A stretch of DNA of 64,000 nucleotides from Actinomadura luzonensis (GCF_022664455.2 NZ_JAKRKC020000002.1:2170001-2234000), one strand, 5' to 3'; positions 16,201 to 25,659 are shown, numbered from the stretch's first letter. Numbers and translations: made by a program. The notes: generated by a model not told the origin, from the letters alone.

Positions 16201-18806
16201 CCGGCCGGAGCGGCGATGGGCGAAGGGCCGCTCCCGCTAGGAAGGCCGGGGGGAGAGGGGCCGCTCCCGGTCAGAGGCCCGGTAGGGGCGCAGTTGCCCC
16301 CAGCCGGGCGGTCGGCGGGGACAGAGCCGCGTCCGACCGTGGGGCCGGTGCCGCCGCCGGCCGGGGAGCCGGCCGGGGACGGGCCGCTTCCGGGCCGTGG
16401 GGTGACGACGGGGGAGTCGCTTGCGGGGGGTGGGTCGGCCGGGGCGGAGGCGCGGTTGCTCGGGGAGGTGCTGGCCCGGGTCGGGGAGGCGGCGGGGGCG
16501 AGGGCGGCGTTCGAGCGGGCCGTGCTGGCCGACCCCGTCACGGCCCCGCGCACGCTGCTGACAGCCGCCCGGCTGGCCGCCGAGGCCGGGGACACGGCGT
16601 ACGCCCACGCCGCCTGGGAGCGGGCCGCCGAGCAGGACGGCGACCCCTGGGCCGCCGCCGTCGCCAGGACCCGCCTGGGGACGGCCGCCGCCGAGGAGCG
16701 CGGCTGGGTGCTGGCCGCCGACGGCGACCGGCCGGGCGCGCTCACCGCGCTCGCCGAGGTCGTCGGCTCGCCCGCGCTGGCGGAGCTGGTGCTGGCGCTG
16801 GACGACGGCGACGCGCCGGCCGCCCGCCGCCTGCTCGCCGCCCTCACCGGCGACGACCGGCGCGACGGCCTGTTCCACACCTTGCGCGCGGCCAGGGACA
16901 CCGGGGACGGGACGACCGCCAGGCGGCTCTACCGGCTGGTGATCGAGCTGGGCGACCCCGAGGCGGTCGCGGAGGCGTACCTGTCGATGGGCGCGAGCTG
17001 GGCCGAGGACGGCCACCCCGGCCGCGCCGAGCTGTGCCTCCTGCCCGCCACCGAGCACCCCGCCACCGCCCACGCCGCCTGGCACGACCTGGCCATCGTC
17101 CGCCGCCGCCGGGGCGACCTGGACGGCTCGCTGGAGGCCCTGCGCGCCGGGATGCCCCGCACCGCGGCGGCGCTCGCCGACGCGCTGGCCGAGCGCGGCG
17201 ACGCGCCGGGCGTGCGGCGGGCGCTGGCGGACGGCGCGGCGGCCGGCGACCTGGAGTGCCTGCGCCTGCTGGTCGCCCACCTGGTGGCCGGGCGCGACCC
17301 GAGGCCGCCGCGGAGGCGGCCGAGCGCGCGGTGGCCACCGGCGACCCGGAGACGGTCGCCGTGGGGTACGGCGGCTGGGGCGACGCCTGCCGGGACGCGG
17401 GCGACCTGCCCGGCGCGGCCCAGCTGTACCGGCAGGGGATCGCGAGCGGTTTCGCCCCGCTGGTGCCCGTCCTGCGGACGCGCCTGGCCGCGATCCTGTA
17501 CGACATGGGCGACCGGGAGGGCGCGTACGAGCAGGCGGAGGCGGCCGTCGCGGCCGGGGAGCCGCAGGTGGCGGCGACCGCGCATCTGCTGGTCGGCCGC
17601 TGGCGGCACGGCGAGGGCGACCCGCTCGGGGCGGCCGAGGCGTTCGCCGCCGCCGCGCGCGCCGGCGACGGCCCTCCGGAGGCGGAGGCGATGGGGGAGC
17701 TGCGGGCGCTGGCGCGGCAGGCGTCCGGGCGCGGCGCCCACGACGACGCCGTGCGGATGCTCGACCTCATCGGCCCGCAAGCCGCCGAGCTGGCCCGTGA
17801 GCTGGGCGAGGAGTGCGACGACCCGGCCGCCGTCGGGGCGTACTTCGCGCGCACCGCGCGGGGCCCGTTCGCCGAGCTGCAGACCGCCGACCGGCTGACC
17901 GTGCTCGGCGAGCGCGCCGCCGCGCGGGAGATCTTCGAGCGGCTCGGCGAGCACGACGACCCCGACGTGCGCTTCGCCGCCGCCGGCAGGCTGCTGGAGC
18001 TGCTGGACGGCGAGGGCGACGACGAGGCGTTCTACGACCTGGCCCGGCGCCGCGCGGCCGACGCCGACAGCCCGGTCAGCGGCGTGTTCGGCAGCCTGCT
18101 CGGCATGTTGCAGGACAGCAGGGGCGAGACCGCGGAGTCGCTGCGCACGCTGCGCGAGGCGGCGGCCGGCGGCGCGCCGATCGCGCTGTTCACGCTGGCC
18201 CAGACGCTGGTGGGCGCGGGTCTGGTGGAGGAGGGGCGGGTGACGTACCGGCGGGTGCTGGACGCGGGCGACCCCGCCCTGGCCGCGCGGGCGATGCTGG
18301 CCCTCGGCCGCACCCACCACGACGAGGACGAGGACCTGGCCCGCGCCTGGTACACGCGCGCCGCCGAGTCCGCCGCGGCCCCCGGGGCGGATCCGGACGC
18401 CGAGCCGGCCGACGCGCGCACGGGCGCGCTGGCCGCGATGTGCCTCGGCGCGCTGGCCAAGCGCAACCGCGACTTCCCCGAGGCGCTGACCTGGTACCAG
18501 CGGGTCATCGACGCGGGCGACGCCGAGTCGGGGCTGGCCGCCGCCCACCTGGGCGAGCTGTGCTACTGGCTCGGCGACCGCGACGGCGCGCTGCGCTACT
18601 ACGAGCTGACCCTCGGCCTGACCGAGGAGCCCGCGCTCGTCGCCGAGGCCGCCTGCCGCTCGGGCGAGATCCGGTACGAGCGCGGCGACGTCGACGCGGC
18701 CCGCCGCCTGCTGCGGGCCGCCGCCGACTCGGCTGACCCGTCCTTCGCCCCGCAGGCCGGCACCCTCCTCGCCAGGATCGCCCGGCTGCCGGGCGTCGAG
18801 CACTGA
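13243..18806 (+). CDS. Giant tetratricopeptide-repeat protein, interrupted by one-base frameshift
   Basis: A very large TPR protein, about 1,854 residues if the frame is restored. The repeat period is roughly 34-36 residues with a recurring GDPE/GHPD turn and LGxLLxxxGDxxGA helices, running almost without break from residue 1 to the end. A Gly/Pro/Leu-rich linker interrupts it around residues 920-1070 (16000-16440). Reading frame 1 stops making sense after 17297 and the TPR pattern resumes in the next frame. One extra C in the CCC run at 17298-17300 would give GRDPEAAAEAAERAV and a continuous protein. No signal peptide, so a cytosolic scaffold or regulator is likely. GGGAG precedes the ATG. 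The frameshift may be a real mutation or a sequence error. Confidence 0.82.
16112..16243 (+). repeat. Two perfect 66-bp tandem repeats in the TPR-protein linker
   Basis: The 66-bp unit starting at 16112 repeats exactly at 16178. Each unit contains two related 33-bp halves encoding 11-residue GDGPLPAGAAM / GEGPLPLGRPV blocks. More diverged copies flank it between about 16040 and 16290. The period is a multiple of three, so copy-number change would stay in frame. Confidence 0.9.
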
Positions 18807-18833
18807 TCGCCGTACGGGATCGCCATGACCCCC

Positions 18834-18889
18834 TTGCCGTCTATTGAATGACCAAATAGTCTCATCCAGTCAAACAAATGGGGTGAGAC
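18834..18889 (+). promoter_or_regulatory. Promoter and operator region of the TetR/Rph-like operon
   Basis: Unusually AT-rich stretch. -35 TTGCCG (18834-18839), 17-bp spacer, -10 TAGTCT (18857-18862). GAC-N6-GTC (18850-18861) overlaps the -10. A second inverted repeat, GTCTCATCC (18859-18867) with GGGTGAGAC (18881-18889), has one mismatch. The placement fits autorepression by the TetR protein encoded next. Confidence 0.55.
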
Positions 18890-18892
18890 GGA

Positions 18893-19612
18893 ATGGCCAA
18901 GGCCGGACGACCGCCGCAGGACCCGGCGCGCCAGCTCGAACGGGCGCACCGGATCCTCGACGCCGCCGCCGAGCTGATCGCGCGCTGGGGCTACGACAAG
19001 ACCACGATCGACGACGTGGCCCGCCGCGCCGGCGTCGCCAAGGGCACCATCTACCTGCACTGGCGCACCCGCGACCAGCTCTTCGGCGCGCTGCTGCGGC
19101 GCGAGCGGGTGCGCCTGCTGGAGGAGGTCAAGGCGACGCGGCCGGCCACGCTGCACGAGCTGTTCGGCCGCTTCGTCCGCACGACGCTGAGCCGCCCGCT
19201 GCTGCGCGCGGTGCTGCTCGGCGACGACGAGGTGCTCGGCAAGCTGACGCGCATGAAGCGCACCAGCACCACCAGCCTGCAGCTCGGCCCGCACTTCGAC
19301 GCCTACCTCGACCGGCTGATCGAGCACGGCGCGGTGCGCAAGGAGCCGGGCGACCACCTGATCGTGATCAGCTCGATCGTGTACGGCTTCGTGGCCCTGC
19401 CCGACCTGCTGCCCGAGCGCTCGCGCCTGTCCGGCGAGCGCATCGCCGAGCTGGTCACCGACACGCTGGAGCGGGCCATGAGCACCGGCCGCGCGCTGCC
19501 GGAGCAGGACAGGCGGGCCGTGGCACAGGCGACTTTGGACATTCTGGACGCCATGGAGGAGGTCGCCCGCCGTCAGCTGGCGGTCGCCCTCGGCGCTGAG
19601 GAGCGTGGGTGA
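18893..19612 (+). CDS. TetR family transcriptional regulator
   Basis: A 239-residue one-component repressor. The N-terminal helix-turn-helix is seen in RILDAAAELIARWGYDKTTI followed by DDVARRAGVAKGTIYLHW, and the rest is a helical ligand-binding domain. It is immediately upstream of, and 1 bp from, a rifampin-phosphotransferase-like gene, so it probably controls that gene and itself through palindromes at 18850-18889. The inducing ligand is unknown; a substrate of the downstream enzyme is an obvious candidate. Confidence 0.92.
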   Translation: MAKAGRPPQDPARQLERAHRILDAAAELIARWGYDKTTIDDVARRAGVAKGTIYLHWRTRDQLFGALLRRERVRLLEEVKATRPATLHELFGRFVRTTLSRPLLRAVLLGDDEVLGKLTRMKRTSTTSLQLGPHFDAYLDRLIEHGAVRKEPGDHLIVISSIVYGFVALPDLLPERSRLSGERIAELVTDTLERAMSTGRALPEQDRRAVAQATLDILDAMEEVARRQLAVALGAEERG

Positions 19613-19613
19613 C

Positions 19614-22097
19614 GTGAAGGCTGTACTCCCTCTCGACGACGCGGCGGCCGATCTGGCGCTGACCGGCGGCAAGGGGGCCTCGCTGGCCCGGCTGGCGCGG
19701 GCCGGGCTGCCGGTGCCGCGCGGGTTCCACGTCACGACCGAGGCCTACCGGGCGTTCGTGGCCGGCTTCGGCGACGCGATCGACCCGGGCGACCCCGAGG
19801 CGACGGCCGCCCTGTTCGCCCGGCACGAGGTGCCCGCGGCCGTCGCGGCCGAGATCCGGCGGGCCTACGCGGCGCTCGGCGACGACGTCCCGGTGGCGGT
19901 GCGCTCCTCGGCGACCGCCGAGGACCTGCCCGGCATGTCGTTCGCCGGCCAGCAGGACACCTTCCTCAACGTGCGCGGCGACACGCTGCTGGAGGCGGTC
20001 AGGCGCTGCTGGGCGTCGTTGTGGAACGCCCGCGCCGTCGCCTACCGCGACCGGCAGGGCGTGCCGCACGAGGACGTGGCGCTGGCCGTGGTCGTGCAGG
20101 AGCTGGTGGACGCCGACGCGGCGGGCGTGCTGTTCACCGCCGACCCGGTGACCGGCGCGCTGGACGAGACCGTGATCAACGCCTCCTGGGGGCTCGGCGA
20201 GGCCGTCGTCGGCGGCGCGGTCACCCCCGACACGGTCGTGCTGCGCGAGGGCGCCGTGGTGCGCGAGCAGATCTCCGACAAGACCGTCATGACCGTCCGC
20301 GTCCCCGGCGGCACGGAGGAGCGGCCGGTCCCGGACGAGCTGCGCCGCGCCCCGGTGCTGACCGCCGCCCAGGCGGCCGAGCTGGCCGCGCTCGGGGCCC
20401 GGGTGCGCGAGCTGTACGGCGTCCCCATGGACGTGGAATGGGCCCGCCGCGCCGACGGCTCCTTCGCCGTCCTCCAGGCCCGCCCCATCACCGGGCTCAA
20501 GGTGCGTCCCGAGGAGTGGAACGACAGCCTCAAGGGCGAGTACCTGTGGACCGCCGGCAACCTGGGCGAGGCCATCCCCGACGTGATGACGCCGATCACC
20601 TGGTCCTACGTCCAGCTGTTCATCCACGAGGCCATGTCCGCCTCGGCGCTGCCCGGCTTCGACATGGTCGGCAACATCGGCGGCCGGTTCTACATGAACC
20701 TCAGCATCGTCCACACCATCGCCGCCGCCATGGGCATGAGCAAGCGGGCCGCCGCGACGGAGAACGTCTTCGGCAAGCTGCCGCCCGGCCTCGTCGTGCC
20801 GAAGGTGAACCTGTCGCGGTGGGAGATCCTCCGGCGGGTCGTGCCGATGGCGATCGGCCTGCAACGCCGCGTCAGGACGAACCTCAAGGCCATGCCCGCC
20901 TTCCTCGCCGGCTCCCGGTGGCGCTGCGAGGAGCTGCGCGCCCGGATCGCCGCCACCGGCTCCCCCGCCGAGCTGGCCGCCCTGTGGGAACGCGAGATCC
21001 TGCCGCACGTGGTCACCTCCTGCCGGATGCTGGAGGCCGCCGGCCGCCAGGGCGGCGCGACGCTCGTGTGGACCCGGGACCGGCTGCGCAAGATGATGGG
21101 CGAGGCCGACGCCGAGGCCATGCTGACCGGCGTCAACGCCGACGGCGGCCTGGCCAGCATGGACCTGCTCAACGGCCTGTCGCGGCTGTCCCGCGGCGAG
21201 ATCACCCGCGAGGAGTTCGCCGCCGCCTACGGGCACCGCGGCGCGCACGAGTTCGAGGTGTCCGTGCCGCGCCCCGGCGAGGACCCGTCCTGGATCGACG
21301 CCCGCCTCGCCGGCCTGCGCGACCTGCGGGCCGGCACCGAGGAGCTGCTCGCCCGCCAGGAGCGCCTGCGGGAGGAGGCGTGGGCCCGCTTCGCCCAGCG
21401 CTACCCCGGCCAGGAGGCCAGGATGCGCGAGCGGGTGCGGCGCTGGGCGGGGGTCGTGCGCGACCGGGAGCGGACGCGCTCGGAGAACATCCGGGCCTTC
21501 TGGGTGCTGCGGGCGTTCACGCTGCGCGCCGGGGAGCTGACCGGGCACGGCGACGACGTCTTCTTCCTGCACCTGGAGGAGCTGCTGGGGCTGCTGCGCG
21601 GCGACGCCGCCGCCCTGGAGCGGGTGCCGGCGCGGCGGGCCGCCCACGAGCTGTACGCCGCGCTGCCGCCGTACCCGGTGCTGATCGTCGGCCACTTCGA
21701 CCCGGTGCGCTGGGCCGCCGACCCCGGCCGGCGGGCCGACGTGTACGACGCCCGCGGCGGCCTGCCGCCGGTCAGCGACACGGTGAGCGGCTTCCCCGGC
21801 GCGCCCGGCGTCGTGGAGGGCGTCGCAAGAGTGATCGCCGGGCCGGAGGACGGCGACCGGCTCCAGCCGGGCGAGATCCTGGTGACCACGCTGACCAACG
21901 TGGGATGGACGCCGATGTTCCCGCGCGCCGCGGCCGTGGTGACCGACCTGGGGGCGCCGCTGTCGCACGCCTCGATCGTGGCCCGGGAGCTGGGCATCCC
22001 GGCCGTCGTCGGCACCGGCAACGCCACCATGCGGCTGCGCGACGGCGACCGCGTCCGGGTGGACGGCGAGCGCGGCACCGTCGAAGTGCTGACGTGA
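19614..22097 (+). CDS. Rifampin-phosphotransferase-like PEP-utilizing dikinase
   Basis: About 827 residues. An N-terminal ATP-grasp domain (GGKGASLARL, VAVRSSATAEDLPGMSFAGQ, VQELVDADAAGVLFTADPVT) is followed by a large central region and a C-terminal phospho-histidine domain, GAPLSHASIVARELGIPAVV, with His near residue 785. PEP synthases carry a PEP/pyruvate barrel after the His domain; this protein ends there. That is the layout of rifampin phosphotransferase, which uses ATP to phosphorylate rifamycins. The substrate is not proven. GTG 19614 has GAGGAG at a 10-nt spacing and lies 1 bp after the TetR stop; an overlapping GTG at 19605 has no room for a ribosome site. Confidence 0.82.
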   Translation: MKAVLPLDDAAADLALTGGKGASLARLARAGLPVPRGFHVTTEAYRAFVAGFGDAIDPGDPEATAALFARHEVPAAVAAEIRRAYAALGDDVPVAVRSSATAEDLPGMSFAGQQDTFLNVRGDTLLEAVRRCWASLWNARAVAYRDRQGVPHEDVALAVVVQELVDADAAGVLFTADPVTGALDETVINASWGLGEAVVGGAVTPDTVVLREGAVVREQISDKTVMTVRVPGGTEERPVPDELRRAPVLTAAQAAELAALGARVRELYGVPMDVEWARRADGSFAVLQARPITGLKVRPEEWNDSLKGEYLWTAGNLGEAIPDVMTPITWSYVQLFIHEAMSASALPGFDMVGNIGGRFYMNLSIVHTIAAAMGMSKRAAATENVFGKLPPGLVVPKVNLSRWEILRRVVPMAIGLQRRVRTNLKAMPAFLAGSRWRCEELRARIAATGSPAELAALWEREILPHVVTSCRMLEAAGRQGGATLVWTRDRLRKMMGEADAEAMLTGVNADGGLASMDLLNGLSRLSRGEITREEFAAAYGHRGAHEFEVSVPRPGEDPSWIDARLAGLRDLRAGTEELLARQERLREEAWARFAQRYPGQEARMRERVRRWAGVVRDRERTRSENIRAFWVLRAFTLRAGELTGHGDDVFFLHLEELLGLLRGDAAALERVPARRAAHELYAALPPYPVLIVGHFDPVRWAADPGRRADVYDARGGLPPVSDTVSGFPGAPGVVEGVARVIAGPEDGDRLQPGEILVTTLTNVGWTPMFPRAAAVVTDLGAPLSHASIVARELGIPAVVGTGNATMRLRDGDRVRVDGERGTVEVLT

Positions 22098-22121
22098 GGC
22101 CGCCGCCCGGTCCGCGGGCTA

Positions 22122-22161
22122 CTTGACGCCGGGCATCAAGTACTTGATGATGGGCGTCAAG
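22122..22161. promoter_or_regulatory. Twin 19-bp operator CTTGAYGNNNNNCRTCAAG
   Basis: Site 1 (22122-22140) is CTTGACG-CCGGG-CATCAAG. Site 2 (22143-22161) is CTTGATG-ATGGG-CGTCAAG. Each is an inverted repeat with one mismatch, and the two are centred 21 bp apart, about two helical turns. They end 20 bp before the ATG of the small HTH-containing gene and form a nested palindrome (ATCAAGTACTTGAT in the middle). Strong candidate for cooperative binding of two dimers. Confidence 0.7.
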
Positions 22162-22181
22162 CAGCCGTGCCCGGAGGCCCC

Positions 22182-22652
22182 ATGGACACCCGCACCACCA
22201 CCCGCACCACCACCCGCGCCGACCTCGCCGCCGACCTCAGGCGGATCGTCGGCGCCCGCCTGCTCGACCCGCTCGACATCCTGTTCGGCGCGGGGGAGGA
22301 GCTGCGCGAGCGGCTCGGCGAGCAGGCCGACCAGTGGGCCGACACGCTGCTCGGCGACGACGACCAGGCCGCCGCCTTCACCGCCATCCGCCTCGTCGGC
22401 GCCCTCTACCCGGCCGACGGGCCGTTCGACCCGCCGCCCGCCTGGTGGGGCACCCCGTTCGGGCGGGCCGTGTTCCGCCGGGCGGGGCACCCGGCGGCCG
22501 ACGCCGTGCCGTTCTCGGTGGCCGCGGCCGTGCTCGGCATCAGCCGCCAGGGCGTGCACGACCTGACCGTACGCGGCAAGCTCCAGCGCGACCCCGGCGG
22601 CGGCGTGACCGTCGCGTCCGTCCGCGCCCGGCTGGCCTCCCGCACCATCTGA
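22182..22652 (+). CDS. Small protein with C-terminal helix-turn-helix-like segment
   Basis: A 156-residue soluble protein, no named family. The N-terminal two thirds are helical and acidic (LDPLDILFGAGEELRERL, RLVGALYPADGPFDPPPAWW). The C-terminus contains PFSVAAAVLGISRQGVHDLT followed by VRGKLQRDPGGGVTVASV, which looks like an excisionase/MerR-like winged helix. It may bind the twin operator just upstream and regulate itself and the aldo/keto reductase 21 bp downstream. GGAGG lies 5 nt before the ATG. Confidence 0.72.
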   Translation: MDTRTTTRTTTRADLAADLRRIVGARLLDPLDILFGAGEELRERLGEQADQWADTLLGDDDQAAAFTAIRLVGALYPADGPFDPPPAWWGTPFGRAVFRRAGHPAADAVPFSVAAAVLGISRQGVHDLTVRGKLQRDPGGGVTVASVRARLASRTI

Positions 22653-22673
22653 CTCCTGAAAGGACCAGCTCCG

Positions 22674-23591
22674 ATGACCTTAGGTGGAACGTTCCAGCTC
22701 GCCGGTGAGCTGCCCGTCGGCCGGCTCGGCTACGGCGCGATGCAGCTCCCCGGCCCCCAGGTCTGGGGCCCGCCCGCCGACCCCGGCACCGCGCTCGCCG
22801 TGCTCCGCCGGGCCGTCGAGCTCGGCGTCACCCATCTCGACACCAGCGACGCCTACGGCCCCCACGTCGCCAACGACCTCATCAGGCAGGCGCTCCACCC
22901 CTACCCGGACGACCTGGTCATCGCGACCAAGGTCGGCGTCGTGCGCGACGAGTGGCGCTCGTTCGAGGCCGCCGCCGAGCCGGACGCGCTGCGCGAGCAG
23001 GTCGAGGAGAACCTGGCCCGGCTCGGCCTGGCCCGCCTCGACCTGGTCTACCTGCGGGTCGGCGGCGACGGCCTGCTCTTCCCCGCCGAAACCCCGTTCG
23101 CCGAGTCCTTCGGCGCGCTCGCCGACCTGCGGCGCCGCGGGCTCATCCGGCACCTCGGGCTGAGCGGGGTGAGCGTGGAGCAGCTCAAGGAGGCCGCCGA
23201 GATCGCCCCCGTGGCCGCCGTCCAGAACCGCTACCACCTGCTCGACCGGGGCAGCGAGGACGTGCTGCGGGCCTGCGAGGAGCGCGGCGTCGCCTTCGTC
23301 CCCTACTTCCCGCTGTCCGCCGGGCTGCTGCGGCCCGGCCTCGACACCTCGCAGCTCCCGCCCGGCATGGCGCCGACGGCCGGCCAGGAACGCGTCCTCG
23401 ACGAGGTCGCCGCCCGCAACGGCGCCACCCGCGCCCAGGTCGCGCTCGCCTGGCTGCTCGGCCGCTCCCCGGTCGTGCTCGCCATCCCGGGCACCGGCTC
23501 GCCCGCCCACCTGGAGGAGAACGCGGCGGCGGCCGGCCTCACCCTGCCCGCCGACGACCGCGCCGCCCTGGACGCCCTGCACACCCTCTGA
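22674..23591 (+). CDS. Aldo/keto reductase family protein, catalytic His replaced
   Basis: A 305-residue (beta/alpha)8 oxidoreductase, normally NADPH-dependent. It begins LPVGRLGYGAMQL. The tetrad residues Asp56 and Tyr61 (LDTSDAYGP) and Lys86 (ATKVGV) are present. The strand that normally carries the catalytic His reads LDLVYLRVGGD, with Arg128 at the expected His position. The C-terminal IPGTGSPAHLEENAAA nucleotide-binding region is intact. Reductase activity may therefore be altered. It shares an operon with the small HTH protein, 21 bp upstream. Confidence 0.85.
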   Translation: MTLGGTFQLAGELPVGRLGYGAMQLPGPQVWGPPADPGTALAVLRRAVELGVTHLDTSDAYGPHVANDLIRQALHPYPDDLVIATKVGVVRDEWRSFEAAAEPDALREQVEENLARLGLARLDLVYLRVGGDGLLFPAETPFAESFGALADLRRRGLIRHLGLSGVSVEQLKEAAEIAPVAAVQNRYHLLDRGSEDVLRACEERGVAFVPYFPLSAGLLRPGLDTSQLPPGMAPTAGQERVLDEVAARNGATRAQVALAWLLGRSPVVLAIPGTGSPAHLEENAAAAGLTLPADDRAALDALHTL

Positions 23592-23597
23592 CGGCGC

Positions 23598-25580
23598 TCA
23601 GCCGCCCACGTGGATGCCGGGGCGGCGGGCCGGGTCCTTCTCGGCGGCGCGCAGGATCTCGCGCACGACCGGCGCCGTGTCGCCGCGCCCCAGGATCAGG
23701 TAGCGCAGCAGGTGCAGCAGCGGCGCGCCCTCCGCCCACTCGAAGTAGCAGTGCGGCCGCACCCCGGTCGCGTCGCGCAGCGCCAGCAGGATCGCGGCGA
23801 TCGCGTTGGGCGCGGCCGGGCTCTCCGCGCGCAGCACGCGGTGGCCGTCCACCTCGACGCCGCGCACCCGCAGCACGTCGCTGAAGCTGGACGGGTCGAT
23901 GACGTCGATCTCCAGGAACAACACGTCGGCCCGGCCGGGCACCGGGTTCATGCCGCGCTGCTCGGCCTCCTTGGCGGCGTACTCGGCCTTGTCGCCCCGC
24001 TGCCGGCGGTTGGCGATGAGGTTGAGCGCGCCGTCGTAGGCGAGGGAGTCGGTGACGAAGCGGCGCGCGGCCTCGTCGAACTCGATGCGGTCGGCGCGCA
24101 GCTCGGTCGTCCGCGACACGCGGGAGACCAGCGAGATCACGATGATGCCGAGGATGAACAGCGCGGAGATGGTGATGCCGTCCGGCTTCTCCCTGATGTT
24201 CTCCACCAGCGCGTACAGCAGCACCAGCGTCAGCACCGTGAAGCCGGCGGCCGCGCCCCGCTGCCGCGCCCGGACCGCCGAGATCAGCACCGCGAACGCG
24301 CCGGAGACCATCATCGCCAGGATGCCGGTCGCGTACGCGCCGGCCTGCGCGTTCACGTCCGCGCCGAAGGCGATCGTGAGCGCGACGCAGACGCCGGTGT
24401 AGACCAGCACGACGGGCCGCACCGCGCGCCCCCACTCGGGGGCCATGCCGTAGCCGGGCAGGTAGCGGGGCACGATGTTGATCAGCCCGGCCATCGCCGA
24501 CGCCCCGGCGAACCACAGGATGAGGATCGTGCTGACGTCGTACGCCGTGCCGAACACCTCGCCCAGCCGCACGTGCGCCAGGTACGCCAGCGCCCGCCCG
24601 TTGGCCTGCCCGCCCGGCTGGAACTGCGCGGCCGGGATGAGCACGGTGGTGACGAAGCTGGTGGCGATCAGGTAGACGCTCATGATCAGCGCCGCGGTGG
24701 TCAGCAGCTTGCGGGTGTTGGCGATGCGCGAGCCCAGCCGCTCCTCGGGCGTGGCCCCGCGCGCGGCCACCAGCGGCATCATGCTGACCCCGGTCTCGAA
24801 CCCGGACAGGCCCAGCACCAGCAGCGGGAAGGCCAGCACCGCCGGCCCGACGACCCCGCCGAACCCGCCGTGCGAGGCGGTCAGCCCGTCGGCCCAGCGC
24901 GTCAGCGCGTCCGGCGTGGCCAGCACGTCGGCGATCCCGACGGCCACGACGACGGCGTTCAGCACGAGGAACAGCGCCACCAGCGGGATCGCCACCCCGA
25001 CCGCCTCGGTGAAGCCCAGCAGGAACACCCCGCCCAGCACCAGCAGCAGCACCACGGTCAGGATGACCTCGTGCCCGTGCAGGAAGGCCGGGAAGAACGG
25101 GTTCTCCACGACGTGCACGGAGGCGTCGGCCGCCGACAGCGTGATCGTGATGATCCACGACGTGGCCACGAAGCCGAGCAGCACCAGCACGAACAGCTTG
25201 CCCCGCCAGAACGGCAGCAGCCGCTCCAGCATCGCCACCGACCCCTGCCCGTGCGGCGACTCCTTGGCCACCCGCCGGTACATCGGCAACATGCCGAGCA
25301 GCGTCAGCGCCACGATCAGCAGCGTCGCGAGCGGCGACAGCGACCCGGCCGCGAGCGCGGCGATGCCCGGCAGGTACGCCAGCGTCGAGAAGTAGTCGAC
25401 GCCGGTCAGGCACATGACCTTCCACCAGGGCTGCGGCTTGGCGTGCCCCTCCTCCGTCTCCGGGCCGACGGGGTGGACCTGGTGCTTCAGCAGCCAGCGC
25501 GCCAGCCCACCGGACGGAGGCGCCGGCCGGGACGGACTGTCCACCACCGCCGGAACAGCAAGCTCACCGGTACCGCTCAC
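23598..25580 (-). CDS. APC superfamily amino-acid permease
   Basis: About 660 residues. After a roughly 45-residue cytoplasmic N-terminus and the block MCLTGVDYFSTLAYLPGIAA come about twelve hydrophobic helices with the APC features GLSGFETGVSMMPLVAARG and YDVSTILILWFAGASAMAGL. A roughly 170-residue soluble C-terminal domain follows, beginning around ELRADRIEFDEAARRF. It resembles large YdaO-like permeases; amino-acid or ion substrate cannot be told by eye. GTG 25580 is preceded by GAGGAGAGGAAG. It is divergent from the ribosomal protection gene. Confidence 0.85.
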   Translation of the reverse strand: MSGTGELAVPAVVDSPSRPAPPSGGLARWLLKHQVHPVGPETEEGHAKPQPWWKVMCLTGVDYFSTLAYLPGIAALAAGSLSPLATLLIVALTLLGMLPMYRRVAKESPHGQGSVAMLERLLPFWRGKLFVLVLLGFVATSWIITITLSAADASVHVVENPFFPAFLHGHEVILTVVLLLVLGGVFLLGFTEAVGVAIPLVALFLVLNAVVVAVGIADVLATPDALTRWADGLTASHGGFGGVVGPAVLAFPLLVLGLSGFETGVSMMPLVAARGATPEERLGSRIANTRKLLTTAALIMSVYLIATSFVTTVLIPAAQFQPGGQANGRALAYLAHVRLGEVFGTAYDVSTILILWFAGASAMAGLINIVPRYLPGYGMAPEWGRAVRPVVLVYTGVCVALTIAFGADVNAQAGAYATGILAMMVSGAFAVLISAVRARQRGAAAGFTVLTLVLLYALVENIREKPDGITISALFILGIIVISLVSRVSRTTELRADRIEFDEAARRFVTDSLAYDGALNLIANRRQRGDKAEYAAKEAEQRGMNPVPGRADVLFLEIDVIDPSSFSDVLRVRGVEVDGHRVLRAESPAAPNAIAAILLALRDATGVRPHCYFEWAEGAPLLHLLRYLILGRGDTAPVVREILRAAEKDPARRPGIHVGG

Positions 25581-25659
25581 CGGACTTCCTCTCCTCGTAA
25601 TGTCGGACACCACCCTAGAACCCCGGCGCTAAATGAGTTGCCCCGGCACCGGGCCCTCT

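Noticed and set aside
16040..16290. CRISPR-like or satellite array
   Set aside because: The repeats are contiguous, with no unique spacers, and encode a protein linker in frame with the TPR protein.
19560..19620. Rifamycin-associated element before the Rph-like gene
   Set aside because: No such inverted repeat is visible; the gene follows the TetR stop by 1 bp and depends on the promoter at 18834.
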